Assembly: GCA_025800385.1 (NCBI GenBank)
Contig: JAOXRS010000253.1
Span: 180,328 to 244,327, forward strand
Direction: 5' to 3'
DNA length: 64,000 nt
From: Candidatus Albibeggiatoa sp. nov. NOAA
Lineage (GTDB): Bacteria > Pseudomonadota > Gammaproteobacteria > Beggiatoales > Beggiatoaceae
Shown here: in pieces, positions 30,039-39,600 of the stretch
Layout: each line of letters starts with the position of its first letter
Position numbering within the stretch: position 1 is the stretch's first letter
Program-made: the position numbers and the translations under genes
The notes under the pieces: generated by a model
Seen by the model: only the letters and a program-made list of their open reading frames with translations
What the model was told of the DNA's origin: nothing
Database searches by the model: none

Positions 30039-31337
30039 ATGAGCAATAGTCTCAGACTTGTTGCGTTTCTAGTTTTATTTTTTAACAATTACTCTACTTA
30101 TGCAGAAGATACTTACGGCCCTGTAAAAGCAGGTGATATATTGTGGCACATTGCAGCGCAAGTCAGCTCTAGCAATAATGCAAGCCGTTATCAAACAATG
30201 TTAGCATTACTTAAAGCGAACCCTCATGCATTTGCTGTTAGTTGCAATGTCAACTCTCTAAAAGTAGGGGCTATTTTAAAAATGCCTTCGCCTCAATTAA
30301 TTCATGCCACTGCTGCTAAACAAGCAACAAAACTTATTAATGAGCAATTTACCGCTTGGAAGAATCGACGTACTACGCCAATCGTCTGTAAGCCTATTGA
30401 AGAAGCTCCTCCCCAAGTGAAACCAGAAAACAATCTGCAATTAGATAGTTTAAGTGTGATTCCAACTTTAAAAGTGCCTGCAGAACAAAATTTAGCTACA
30501 GTAGAAGAAAAAATACTTGAACATAAGAGTCAGCAACCTGTAGTATCTACCTCCCAAGAAACAACCACTTTAGAATCGTCTATTACAGTTACACCTGTTG
30601 AGATTAAGCAACCTATTATATTGGAAACATCGAATACAACGAGTTCTATTGATATGTTAAAAGATGTTGCTAAAAACAACTTGAAATTACTAATAATTAT
30701 TGGTGGAATATTGGTAATATTCATTCTATTATTACTATTAATGTTGGTTTTTGTTCTATTTAAATTGACCAGTAAAAAAATAAGTGAACCTGAAGAGCAG
30801 CATAGCACTGTTTTCAGTCGAGTATATGAAGAAAAACCTATTCAACCAAAACAAAGTGCTAGTCGTTCTGATAATGACTTAAAAGATAAACTTGCAGTAA
30901 TTCGTACCTGTCTTGCAGAAGGAGAGGAAGCAGTACAAGTTTTATTAAAAGATGTTTTAGATAAAGGCTCTGATGAACAACAACATGAAGCAAGACAGCT
31001 TATTGAAATTAATAAAAAAATACATAAATTAGAGCAATATAAGCAACCTGAGGATGATTTACAACAAGTCGTAAAAATGAGTCAATATCTGCCTCAAACT
31101 AATTTTAGCCCTGAAAATAAGCAACAAGTTTTCATGTTAATTGATAAAATTTTTGAATTACTTGACCATGAATTACATGCTAATGGCCAACTGGTTGAAG
31201 CTTATACTCAGCGTCATCAAGCCGAATTTTTTGATCAGAATATTCGTCCTGAAAAAGTCTTAGTAGAAAAAGATGCAGAGCCGCACCATACTGCACATCA
31301 TTCACATTCAACAGAGAAAGCAACTCGCTATCTTTAA
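30039..31337 (+). CDS. FimV-like protein
   Basis: A 432-aa envelope protein. A signal peptide ends at YSTYAED. The N-terminal FimV region is recognisable: YGPVKAGDILWHIAAQV, a LALLKANPHAF element and LKVGAILKMPSP, a LysM-like fold that binds peptidoglycan. A Pro/Glu/Thr linker leads to one membrane segment (LLIIIGGILVIFILLLLL, about residues 210-235), then an acidic cytoplasmic helical part. FimV proteins help localise polar and type IV pilus machinery. ATG 30039 has GAGG at 6 nt, while the frame's earlier ATG (30027) has no site. A cupin gene follows 17 nt after the stop. Confidence 0.85.
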   Translation: MSNSLRLVAFLVLFFNNYSTYAEDTYGPVKAGDILWHIAAQVSSSNNASRYQTMLALLKANPHAFAVSCNVNSLKVGAILKMPSPQLIHATAAKQATKLINEQFTAWKNRRTTPIVCKPIEEAPPQVKPENNLQLDSLSVIPTLKVPAEQNLATVEEKILEHKSQQPVVSTSQETTTLESSITVTPVEIKQPIILETSNTTSSIDMLKDVAKNNLKLLIIIGGILVIFILLLLLMLVFVLFKLTSKKISEPEEQHSTVFSRVYEEKPIQPKQSASRSDNDLKDKLAVIRTCLAEGEEAVQVLLKDVLDKGSDEQQHEARQLIEINKKIHKLEQYKQPEDDLQQVVKMSQYLPQTNFSPENKQQVFMLIDKIFELLDHELHANGQLVEAYTQRHQAEFFDQNIRPEKVLVEKDAEPHHTAHHSHSTEKATRYL

Positions 31338-31354
31338 TTTTCGAGAGAAAGCCG

Positions 31355-31630
31355 ATGGAACAAGTGACTGTAGAACACAATCCAGCATTTGCAAAACTAG
31401 AGCAAATGGCAGTATATGAGTGGAACATTAAGAAACAAAAAGTTTCACAGTTTGATTGGAAGTATGAGCAAAAAACAACGTATTACTTGCTTGATGGAGA
31501 AGCAACGATTGATATTGAAAATCAAGGTACTATTACAGTGACTGCAGGTGATTTAGTTATTTTTCCTGCGGGCATCGTATGCCATTGGAATGTCACGCAA
31601 GATATTGAAAAACACTTTAAATATGAATAA
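31355..31630 (+). CDS. Small cupin-domain protein
   Basis: A 91-aa single-domain cupin of the DUF861/Cupin_3 type: YYLLDGEATIDI, then TVTAGDLVIFPAGIVCHW. These correspond to the two cupin motifs, but the His-rich metal ligands of motif 1 are mostly missing. It is probably translated with the FimV-like gene upstream (17 nt apart). Substrate unknown; related proteins act on small ligands such as ureidoglycolate or have no known activity. Confidence 0.85.
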   Translation: MEQVTVEHNPAFAKLEQMAVYEWNIKKQKVSQFDWKYEQKTTYYLLDGEATIDIENQGTITVTAGDLVIFPAGIVCHWNVTQDIEKHFKYE

Positions 31631-31693
31631 TATCTATAAAAATGGTTTTTCAGTATTTTTGTTGTCCCTAAAATTTTAAGTAATAAACAAATT

Positions 31694-32272
31694 ATGACCA
31701 TTAATACGCAACTTTTTGCATGTACAGGGAAAAATATTTGTATTCAAGAACCTTGTCTTATTGATTATCCCGAAGGTTTGCACTTAGGTGATAATATTCA
31801 TATTGGACGTGGTACAGAGATGCAAGCTGCGGGAGGCATACATATTGGTAATAATGTTGTGATTGCTTACCAGTGTGTATTGTGGACAGTAGATCATCGT
31901 TATGAAGGTGAATTATTACCTTATGATTATGCTCGAATCCGTAAACCAATTCATATTGAAGACAATGTGTGGATTGGGCGTAATGTGATTATTCGAGGTG
32001 GTGTGACAATTGGAGAAGGTGCAGTCGTTGCTATGGGTAGTGTGGTAACACGTGATATTCCGCCACTTGCTGTTGTTGGTGGAAACCCTGCCAAAATATT
32101 AAAATATAGAGATAAAAAAGTATATCAAACACATAAAGAGCAAGGCCATAGTTTATGGACAGAAGACGGGCGTTGCGGTGCATGTTATGGTGAAAAATTT
32201 TACTTTGTTGAGCAAACCAAACCTACATCTAAAAGTTTGTATCAAAAAATGAAACGCTTATTATTCAGATAA
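31694..32272 (+). CDS. Hexapeptide-repeat (LbetaH) acyltransferase
   Basis: A 192-aa protein of the WbbJ/NodL/maltose-acetyltransferase group. Hexapeptide turns are clear: IHIGRGTEM, IHIGNNVVI, IHIEDNVWIGRNVIIRGGVTIG, AVVAMGSVV, then VVGGNPAKIL at the end of the coil. The catalytic His is likely in WTVDHRYEG. Members acetylate sugars of surface polysaccharides. The C-terminal about 45 residues (with CGACYG) are extra and uncharacterised. No glycosyltransferase is nearby, so the acceptor is unknown. Confidence 0.88.
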   Translation: MTINTQLFACTGKNICIQEPCLIDYPEGLHLGDNIHIGRGTEMQAAGGIHIGNNVVIAYQCVLWTVDHRYEGELLPYDYARIRKPIHIEDNVWIGRNVIIRGGVTIGEGAVVAMGSVVTRDIPPLAVVGGNPAKILKYRDKKVYQTHKEQGHSLWTEDGRCGACYGEKFYFVEQTKPTSKSLYQKMKRLLFR

Positions 32273-32619
32273 CAGGCACTTAAATAGAGATTGTTTTCTG
32301 AATGAGCTGTCTACTAGTCTACTATTAAAACTGCCCTAGACGTAGTTTCCAAAAGTTTATTATTGAAACCTTAAAACTATTCTCTGTTAATAGTGGAATA
32401 GGGGTGTTTTTTATAATATTTTCTTAAAGTCTTTCTATCTGCCTTTTTAGGTATTCGCCATTTTCTCTCTTTAGGCCTTCTATCTAACCATATAAAACCT
32501 ATATAAACTGTTTACCATGTTTAATGGGTAATATTGATTGCTTTAACTGATTATGACTATATAGAGTAAAAAGATGTTATTGAGTTGACTATAGTAAATT
32601 TACCAATAAGGTGAATAGT
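32273..32619. other. Intergenic region with possible IS630 remnant
   Basis: About 350 bp. On the minus strand (about 32515-32375) one frame reads RRPKERKWRIP, then KADRKTLRKYYKKHP, then a stop. This resembles the linker before the catalytic domain in IS630 transposases. At 32582-32593 the sequence GAGTTGACTATA is identical to the right end of the IS630 remnant at 55149-55160. The assignment is tentative. Confidence 0.3.
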
Positions 32620-32988
32620 ATGTCACTGACCACAATCTTTTTAAGAATAGCAAATATATTTTTTATTTTATGCTATATCGCATTAGTTGTGATTGCAGCT
32701 AAAAAGCTGTTGCTAGGTGATTATTTATTTTTCAGAACAATAATGCTTGTATTTCTTATTACACAAGCGGTAGGGCATATTTTAGTCAAAGACTGGGCAT
32801 TGAAAACCACAGCAGCAATACTGGGTGGATTTAATATCATTTTTATTGCTACTTTGCTACCCTTCCCATTTGAGCCAGAGTTACAACCAGAACTATTTGA
32901 ACGCTTACTTAGTTTTTTCCAACAAACTATGCTTACTATCACAGCGTTAATTTTGTATGGGTTGAGAAAGGAGCTACAAGAAGAGTGA
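32620..32988 (+). CDS. Small multi-span membrane protein, unknown
   Basis: A 122-aa hydrophobic protein with about four membrane segments (IANIFFILCYIALVVIAA, FRTIMLVFLITQAVGHIL, AAILGGFNIIFIATLL, MLTITALILYGL). I do not recognise a family. ATG 32620 is chosen for the AAGGTG ribosome site; a GTG lies three codons earlier. Its stop codon directly abuts the stop of the convergent transglycosylase gene, with no bases between. Confidence 0.75.
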   Translation: MSLTTIFLRIANIFFILCYIALVVIAAKKLLLGDYLFFRTIMLVFLITQAVGHILVKDWALKTTAAILGGFNIIFIATLLPFPFEPELQPELFERLLSFFQQTMLTITALILYGLRKELQEE

Positions 32989-33714
32989 TTACATTTTTAA
33001 GCGATATTTATCATATAACCCCATGACTTTACGCACATAATTTTTAGTTTCTTTGTAAGGTGGGATTTTATTGCCATAACGTTTAACTGCACCTTCACCC
33101 GCATTATAGCCTGCCAATGCTAATCGTATATCATTATCAAATAAATCCAATAACCAACTCAAATACTTCGCACCACCGTAAATATTTTCTGAAGCATTCG
33201 TACGATCTGATACGCCAAAACGTCTCGCGGTCGCTGGCATCAGTTGCATCAATCCAGTCGCACCCTTAGGTGAAACAGCTTTAGGATTATAAGCCGACTC
33301 AGTTTGAATTACGGCATGTAATAATGCGGCATCTACACCCGTTAAATCCGCTGCATTATTGACCATAGCATAATATTTTTTATACTTCTTTGACATGACT
33401 TCATAAGCAGAATAACGACCGCCTGCTGAAGGAATGATGCTATCTAAACCCGAGTAGATGAGCTTATATTTAGAGTTTTTTGGAGCATCTGCTAAGTGCA
33501 CTGTGCCATTTTTATCAACAAAACGGTAAATTCTAACAGTCCGTATATTTAAATTAGGACGTTTAATTTTAGCACTTTTACCGTTATTACCCGTAATAGG
33601 ATGATCTGTAAAATGTACCACCCCTTGCGAATCAACATAGCGATACACTTCTGTCGCGGTAACATTTGTACAGAACATGATGAAGAGAGGCAATAATAAA
33701 CTGGCTTTATTCAT
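32989..33714 (-). CDS. Lytic transglycosylase (SLT domain) with DUF4124-like repeats
   Basis: A 241-aa exported peptidoglycan-cleaving enzyme. After a signal peptide (LLLPLFIMFCTNVTA) come two DUF4124-like segments (VYRYVDSQGVVHFTD and IYRFVDKNGTVHLAD). A Slt-type domain follows: IQTESAYNPKAVSPKGA with the catalytic Glu, GLMQLMPATARRFGV, NIYGGAKYLSWLL and LAGYNAGEGAVKRYG. It cuts glycan strands to give 1,6-anhydro ends. ATG 33714 follows GGAG at good spacing; the frame starts four codons earlier. The gene is convergent with a membrane-protein gene with zero gap. Confidence 0.93.
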   Translation of the reverse strand: MNKASLLLPLFIMFCTNVTATEVYRYVDSQGVVHFTDHPITGNNGKSAKIKRPNLNIRTVRIYRFVDKNGTVHLADAPKNSKYKLIYSGLDSIIPSAGGRYSAYEVMSKKYKKYYAMVNNAADLTGVDAALLHAVIQTESAYNPKAVSPKGATGLMQLMPATARRFGVSDRTNASENIYGGAKYLSWLLDLFDNDIRLALAGYNAGEGAVKRYGNKIPPYKETKNYVRKVMGLYDKYRLKM

Positions 33715-33788
33715 AATGTTCTCCATATCAGAAATCCAATCAATTCAGCCCTTACCTGACTCAATGGGTTAGATTTTGAAACAATATA

Positions 33789-34343
33789 TTAAGTGCGAAC
33801 CAGACCCTGTTCCACTTGGTCACGAGTCGCTTTATCTGTTAATAAACCAATTAATTCCAAAGCAAAATCCATTGCTGTTCCAGGCCCTCGAGACGTGACC
33901 ACTTTACCGTCACAAACAACTGGCTGCTCTAATAAAAATTGGGTACTGGCTAATTTAGTTGCATCAAGTGCTCCAGGATAATGAGTGGCTTTTTTGTCAT
34001 CCAATAAGCCCGCATCACCTAATACTTTCGGTGCAGCGCAAATTGCCGCAGTGTACTTGTCCTGTCCTGCCATATCTTTTAATAATTGGTGAATCCGTGG
34101 ATCATCATTAAGATAATCCGCTCCCGGTAAACCACCCGGTAACACCACCATATCAAAGCTTTGCTGTAATGCTGCATCCAACGTTGTATCAGGCACTAGC
34201 GTCACGCCTCGGCTGGCTTTTACGGGTTGATCGTCCAAACCTGCTGTTACAACATCAATGTCTGCTCGACGCAACAAATCAATCACGGTAATGGCTTCTA
34301 ACTCTTCACAACCTTGAGCCAGTGGAACAAGTACGCTAGGCAT
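33789..34343 (-). CDS. DJ-1/PfpI family protein (YajL-like)
   Basis: A 184-aa cytoplasmic protein of the DJ-1/ThiJ/YajL family. Hallmarks are VLVPLAQGCEELEA with the conserved Glu, VVLPGGLPGADYL, and the nucleophile elbow AAICAAPKVL with the reactive Cys, then VTSRGPGTAMDFALELI. Members protect against oxidative or carbonyl stress; the deglycase claim is debated. The start could be ATG 34349, but AAGGAG is better spaced for 34343. ctpA ends 12 nt upstream, so they form an operon. Confidence 0.93.
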   Translation of the reverse strand: MPSVLVPLAQGCEELEAITVIDLLRRADIDVVTAGLDDQPVKASRGVTLVPDTTLDAALQQSFDMVVLPGGLPGADYLNDDPRIHQLLKDMAGQDKYTAAICAAPKVLGDAGLLDDKKATHYPGALDATKLASTQFLLEQPVVCDGKVVTSRGPGTAMDFALELIGLLTDKATRDQVEQGLVRT

Positions 34344-34355
34344 ATTCATTTCTCC

Positions 34356-35675
34356 TTATGAACGACGGCCTTCAATAATATTTAAACCTTTTAATAAGTT
34401 TAAAGCTTCATGTAAGGCATAGTCTTCTGCGGCAAGGTCTTCAGCTTGTTTTTTAGCTTCAGCCGCTTTTTCTTCAGCAGTTTTATCATTAGATAAGTGA
34501 CCTACTAAATCCGCTTCTTTTAAGCCTTCATCACTATTTTGCTGTACTTTAGCAATTTCTACATGACTGAGTTCAATATCAGGATTAATCCCTTCTGCCT
34601 GAATAGAACGACCCGTTGGTGTGTAGTAACGCGCTGTGGTTAATTTCAACGCTGCATTATTATTCATTGGTAAAATGGTTTGTACTGAGCCTTTACCAAA
34701 TGTTTTGTTACCCATAATCACGGCACGCTTGTGATCTTGCAATGCACCCGCAACAATTTCAGATGCGGAAGCAGAACCACCATTCACTAATACAACAATC
34801 GGTGCACCGTCGATCAAATCGCCTAATTGTGCTTTAAAAGTAAATGAAGAATCTTCAACTCGACCTTCGGTATAAACAATTAAACCTTTATTTAAAAAGG
34901 CATCTGATACATCAACCGCTGCATTTAATACGCCACCTGGATTGTTACGTAAATCTAAGACCAAACCGTCTAAACTACCTTTGTTTTCCTTCTTCAATTC
35001 TTTTAAGGCTTTTTCTAAATCTTCACCTGTATGCGCTTGGAAATGGCTGACACGTACATAGCCGTAGCCTTTATCTAAAGTACGACTCTTGACACTTTTA
35101 ACCTGAATAATGTCACGAACAATTTCAATCTTCATCGGCTTGTCTTCAGTCTCACGCACAATGGTTAATAAAATTTTTGTCCCTGGCTTACCACGCATGA
35201 CTTTAACTGCATCCATCAGTGTCATCCCTTTAACAGGTGTGTCATCTAAACGGATAATCATGTCGCCTGCTTTCACTCCAGCACGTTGTGCGGGTGTATC
35301 ATCAATAGGGGCAATGACTTTGACAAATCCATCTTCCATGCCGACTTCGATACCTAAGCCACCAAATTCGCCTGTGGTACTGGTTTGTAATTCCATGAAA
35401 GCATCGGAGTCAAGATAGTTAGAATGGGGGTCTAGGCCTGATAACATGCCTTTAATCGCATTTTCTAATAATACGCTGTCTTCAACATCTTCAACGTAAT
35501 TAGACTTAATACGATGAAAAACTTCAGTAAATGCACGTAATTCTTTAAATGGGATAATTTGATTAATATCATTAGCTTGTTCACGATTTGCTAAAACACT
35601 GCCACCCACGGCAATCAGTGTTCCCAACATCGCACCAATCAGTAAACCTGGAACATGGCGTAATAATGCAGACAT
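34356..35675 (-). CDS. ctpA: S41 family C-terminal processing peptidase
   Basis: A 439-aa periplasmic serine peptidase. An N-terminal signal/anchor (LLIGAMLGTLIAVGGSVL) leads to an S41 N-terminal segment, a PDZ domain (GLGIEVGMEDGFVKVIAP, AGDMIIRLDDTPVKG) and the catalytic core with LVLDLRNNPGGVL, nucleophile Ser in GGSASASEIVAGAL and Lys in TFGKGSVQT. These proteases trim exported proteins and wall hydrolases. In many gammaproteobacteria envC precedes ctpA, but not here. CGGAG precedes the ATG. Confidence 0.95.
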   Translation of the reverse strand: MSALLRHVPGLLIGAMLGTLIAVGGSVLANREQANDINQIIPFKELRAFTEVFHRIKSNYVEDVEDSVLLENAIKGMLSGLDPHSNYLDSDAFMELQTSTTGEFGGLGIEVGMEDGFVKVIAPIDDTPAQRAGVKAGDMIIRLDDTPVKGMTLMDAVKVMRGKPGTKILLTIVRETEDKPMKIEIVRDIIQVKSVKSRTLDKGYGYVRVSHFQAHTGEDLEKALKELKKENKGSLDGLVLDLRNNPGGVLNAAVDVSDAFLNKGLIVYTEGRVEDSSFTFKAQLGDLIDGAPIVVLVNGGSASASEIVAGALQDHKRAVIMGNKTFGKGSVQTILPMNNNAALKLTTARYYTPTGRSIQAEGINPDIELSHVEIAKVQQNSDEGLKEADLVGHLSNDKTAEEKAAEAKKQAEDLAAEDYALHEALNLLKGLNIIEGRRS

Positions 35676-35978
35676 ATTGTTCTCCGTGCTTTCGCACTGA
35701 CATCAAAAAAACTGTTAAGGATATAAGCTATTTACACAAAGCTGTCAAGTCTTAAATGTCGTATAGCAAACTCATTTTTGTATGGAAAAAATAGTAAAGC
35801 ACTTTTTTATGAAGTATAAGCAATAAATACCACAATTCAAGAGGTCATGAGTATCATTTATAAACGGTACATGAAATTAGTACAAATTATTTTCCAAATA
35901 TAAAACACTTATTGAATTTATGAAACACGGTCTGGTAAATGCAACTTAAAAACCACTTTAATGCCATGGAGGAAAGTT
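35676..35978. other. Divergent intergenic region
   Basis: About 300 bp between ctpA (-) and the exported protein (+). AT-rich. The only notable item is GGAGG at 35968-35972, which supports the TTG start at 35979. No ORF or RNA seen. Confidence 0.45.
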
Positions 35979-36566
35979 TTGAAAAATGCTTTTATTATGA
36001 GTTTGATATTGTTTAGTCATTTGAGTTTTGCAGCACAAACAACGGCAGCATTTGACTTTAAACTCATTCATCACCGACAAGATGAAAATTGGATTATTGA
36101 TAAAATTGAAGTGTACAATCAAAAACAACAACTTCTGCAACAAATTACAGGTTTTCGTTCGCAGGTTTTAGGATTTGATATAGATATGATAGAGCTGGAA
36201 ATAGAGGATATGAACTTTGATGGCTACTTAGATATTCGCTTACCCCAGACTTTACCTATTGAAGGGGGAATATATTTTTATTACTGGTTTTATGATCCTG
36301 AGCAACAGCTTTTTATACGTAATAAGATATTAGAAAATTTTCGTTCACCTGAGTTTAATAATCATAGTCAAACCATCAAAGTATATTCACATCAAACAGA
36401 AAAACAGTATCGAGTGAATCATTATCGTTATCAAACATCTAAGAAATTGCAGTTATTTTTACAGCAGGCTTATAAACAAGTTGGCAGACATTGGCTGGAA
36501 GCCATTTTAGAACGGGATAAAAAAGGAGAAATGGTGTTAGTCGAGCAAAATTTAGTGAGTGATTAA
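35979..36566 (+). CDS. Exported hypothetical protein (XAC2610-like)
   Basis: A 195-aa secreted protein with signal peptide (FIMSLILFSHLSFAA). The middle has IEDMNFDGYLDIRL, an Asp/Asn-rich metal-binding-like turn followed by FYYWFYDPEQQLF, a pattern seen in XAC2610/VCBS-related periplasmic proteins. The ATG at 35961 lacks a ribosome site. A perfect GGAGG lies 6 nt before TTG 35979, within that longer frame, so TTG is the likelier start. Function unknown. A GCTGG/CCAGC hairpin follows. Confidence 0.75.
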   Translation: MKNAFIMSLILFSHLSFAAQTTAAFDFKLIHHRQDENWIIDKIEVYNQKQQLLQQITGFRSQVLGFDIDMIELEIEDMNFDGYLDIRLPQTLPIEGGIYFYYWFYDPEQQLFIRNKILENFRSPEFNNHSQTIKVYSHQTEKQYRVNHYRYQTSKKLQLFLQQAYKQVGRHWLEAILERDKKGEMVLVEQNLVSD

Positions 36567-36569
36567 TAA

Positions 36570-36597
36570 GCTGGCAACTCTGTATAGAATCACCAGC
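36570..36597. terminator. Possible hairpin between convergent genes
   Basis: GCTGG/CCAGC stem with ATTTT after it, 4 nt past the exported protein's stop and just before the end of the convergent 1225-aa gene. Confidence 0.4.
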
Positions 36598-36625
36598 ATT
36601 TTATGAGGTTTTAAGCGTTTATATA

Positions 36626-39600
36626 TTAATCGACAAATTCAATCGAAATAATACCTAAACCCGGTACGCCACTTTCTGAACTCAAGATAGTGGTGTAACT
36701 ACCGGGGTTAAAGCTCATTGAAATAGCCGCATCTGTTTCCTCTAATTCAGTGTGTAGCGGCAAGTGATTAATACTATTTTCTTCACGCCAACTAGACACA
36801 TTTGCCATACGACTACCCATCACTTGGTTAGTTTGTGAGTCAAAGTAAATACGACCAATTTCAATAGAGCTATCAATTTGTGTGTCTAAAGATTCGCTCA
36901 AAGCAGAACCCTTAATATGTGCCGTTTTGCGGCCATCCGCTCCGAAAACAGAGAAGCCGATAATGGCATCATTTGCACCACCACTAACATAACCACGGCC
37001 ACTGACATTACCAAAAGTTAAGGTATTGTCTAATAACATTACACTGACAAGGCCAACACCAGAATCAGCTTCGCTATTTGGACTCATGCACATGGTAACG
37101 GTGTATGCACCTGCAGGTAAGTCAAGCAATAATGCTGCATCGGTTTGATTTTCAGGTTGATGGAATTCAGGAATATCTAGTGAACTGCCATGTAATGCCC
37201 AAGCATCATTTTTCGCAACAGGCACGCCTCGTAAAATGCCATCAGAACCTAAAATTGTTTGCTTAACCAACACTTTAGGGTTAACACCTTGTTCTAAGTC
37301 TAAGGCACGAATTAGCACTTGTTCTGTGCCAGCACCTTCAAGGATAAATCCAGCAACAACAACATCATCTGGGTGTGGATTTGCATGTTGATAACACGCA
37401 TTTTTACCTTGGATTTTTGCACGAATACTAAAACTATCTACATAAACAGGGTTATTACTGCCAGTACCTGTGCCATCACCATCAGTGCCCGCCGTTCCAT
37501 CACCAGAACCTGAGTCATTATCCGTTGGTGGTACATAATTAGGGTCACCATGGAATGTTGCTGTACAAGTATGTGCTTTATTCATTACAAGGCTAGCTTT
37601 TTTACACGATAATGAACCTGACCAACCATCAAAAATAGAACCTGCCTTAGCTTCTGTATGTAAAGTCACTTTTGTACCACGGGGGAATACTTTTTGACAT
37701 GTGCCATTACCATGATCGCAATCAATACCTGCTGGTGAAGTATAAGCACGACCTCGAGGACTGGAAATTGTAAGCAAGTAATGATCTGCTGGATAATATA
37801 CACTTCCCGATGATTCAGTACTATTTTCTTCTTCTGAAGTTGTTTCCTCATTATTTGCAACTTCTTCATTTACACGGTCAATGATTTCTTGCACGTCATC
37901 CCATGTTTGAACATCACTTTCATTGGATGCAGCAATTTCATCTTGATACTCGCTTAAATTACCAGAATCAACATCAGTTAAATCACCTTTATTCAAGTCA
38001 TCGATACTAATATCACTGGCATCGTCACTGTCGGCTGCTTCTTGGATTTTTTTCAGTGCATTGACTTGGTCGATAATGGCTTGCACATCTGCCCATGATG
38101 AAATCGAACCTATACCAGCTGCTGCAATGGCCGCTTGGTAGTCTGCTAAATATGCAGCATTTAACCCGTCAAGGCCACCTGCTTCTAACTCGTCCATTGT
38201 CATTGCACTTGCATTTTCTGCATTGGCATATGCTTGAATAGTATTTAATGAGTTATCCTCATTCACTTGATCGATAATATCTTGCACATCGTCCCAAGAT
38301 GTAATGTCACTAGCGTCAGCCGCTTCAATTGCTGTTTGATAGTCGGCTAAATATGCAGCATTTGTGTCTGTGATACCGCCATCAGTTAAATCTGAAATAG
38401 CCAAACTACTTGCATCATTACTATCAGCATAACCTTGAATGTCTGCTAAATTATTAATACTATCGATTAAAGCTTGTAGCTCTGCGAGTGTATCTACTTC
38501 ACTTGGATCAGCATTAGCAATTGCTGTTTTATACAAATCTAAATTAGCTGAAACAGTACCAGTAACACCAGCTTCAGTTAATTCTGAAATTGTTAAGCTG
38601 TTTGCATTGTTATTGTCAGCGTAATCTTGAATGGTTGCTAAAGCATTGACTGAGTCAATCAAGTCTTGTAATTCATCCCAATCAGCAAATCCGTCACTAT
38701 CTGCTGCAATGGCTGCTTGATAAAGGGCTAAATTACCACTATCCACATTTTCAAGTTGATCGACACCGAGCTGATTGATACTTAAGTCACTTGCATCACT
38801 TCCAGTTGCATATCCGCTAATAACATCTAAGTTTGCCTGATCGACTAAAGCCTGCAGTTCTGCTGTTGTATCAATACTTGCACTTGTTACTGTAACTGGA
38901 AGAAGGCTATTACCATATGCCGTTTTATTATCAGCATCGGCAAGCACATTCTTTAGTCCTGAATCGTCAAGCAAGTCTTTCAACGCATCATGAGTGGTAG
39001 CTCCTAAGTCATTAGCATCAGCGATAGCCCCTAACTCATCATTCGCTCCATTTACGGAATCAACAAGTGCAGCAAGATCATCTTGGGCATCTTCAAAATC
39101 TGCATCAGATGAGCCTGCCGTTGTTGTATCATTAGTGTTACGGGTATCTGCTGATAAATCATTGTCTAGCTCTTCTTTAATGCGTTCTTTGTAGCCATCT
39201 AAAAGGTTATCATCTACTGTTAAATCTAATGTGCCACCTTGGTCATCCGCACCCTCTAATGCGTCATCCAAATCATCAGCGGTAATATCAATTGTGTCGG
39301 TAGTATCTTCTACATAGTCATCAATAAGAAGAAATACACTTTTATAGCAACTGTTAATGAATGCACCTATATAGCTACTTGTTACATTGCTAATATCAAA
39401 TGTAGATTTGGTGACGAAATCACTGGGTGATGAGCTTTTATAAAGGTTATTTTGTAGCGTGCTGTTAGCAATCGTCACGGTATTCGATTGGGTTTGTATA
39501 CCAGCACCACATAGCACACTGGTATTGTCTTCTATTAAACTATTATTTTGAATGGTAATTGAGCCACTGCCTGCACTAAAAATACCCCCACCTTTTCTAT

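Noticed and set aside
37860..38880. Regular spacing suggesting a CRISPR array
   Set aside because: Units are about 180 bp, coding, diverged and without short identical repeats or cas genes.
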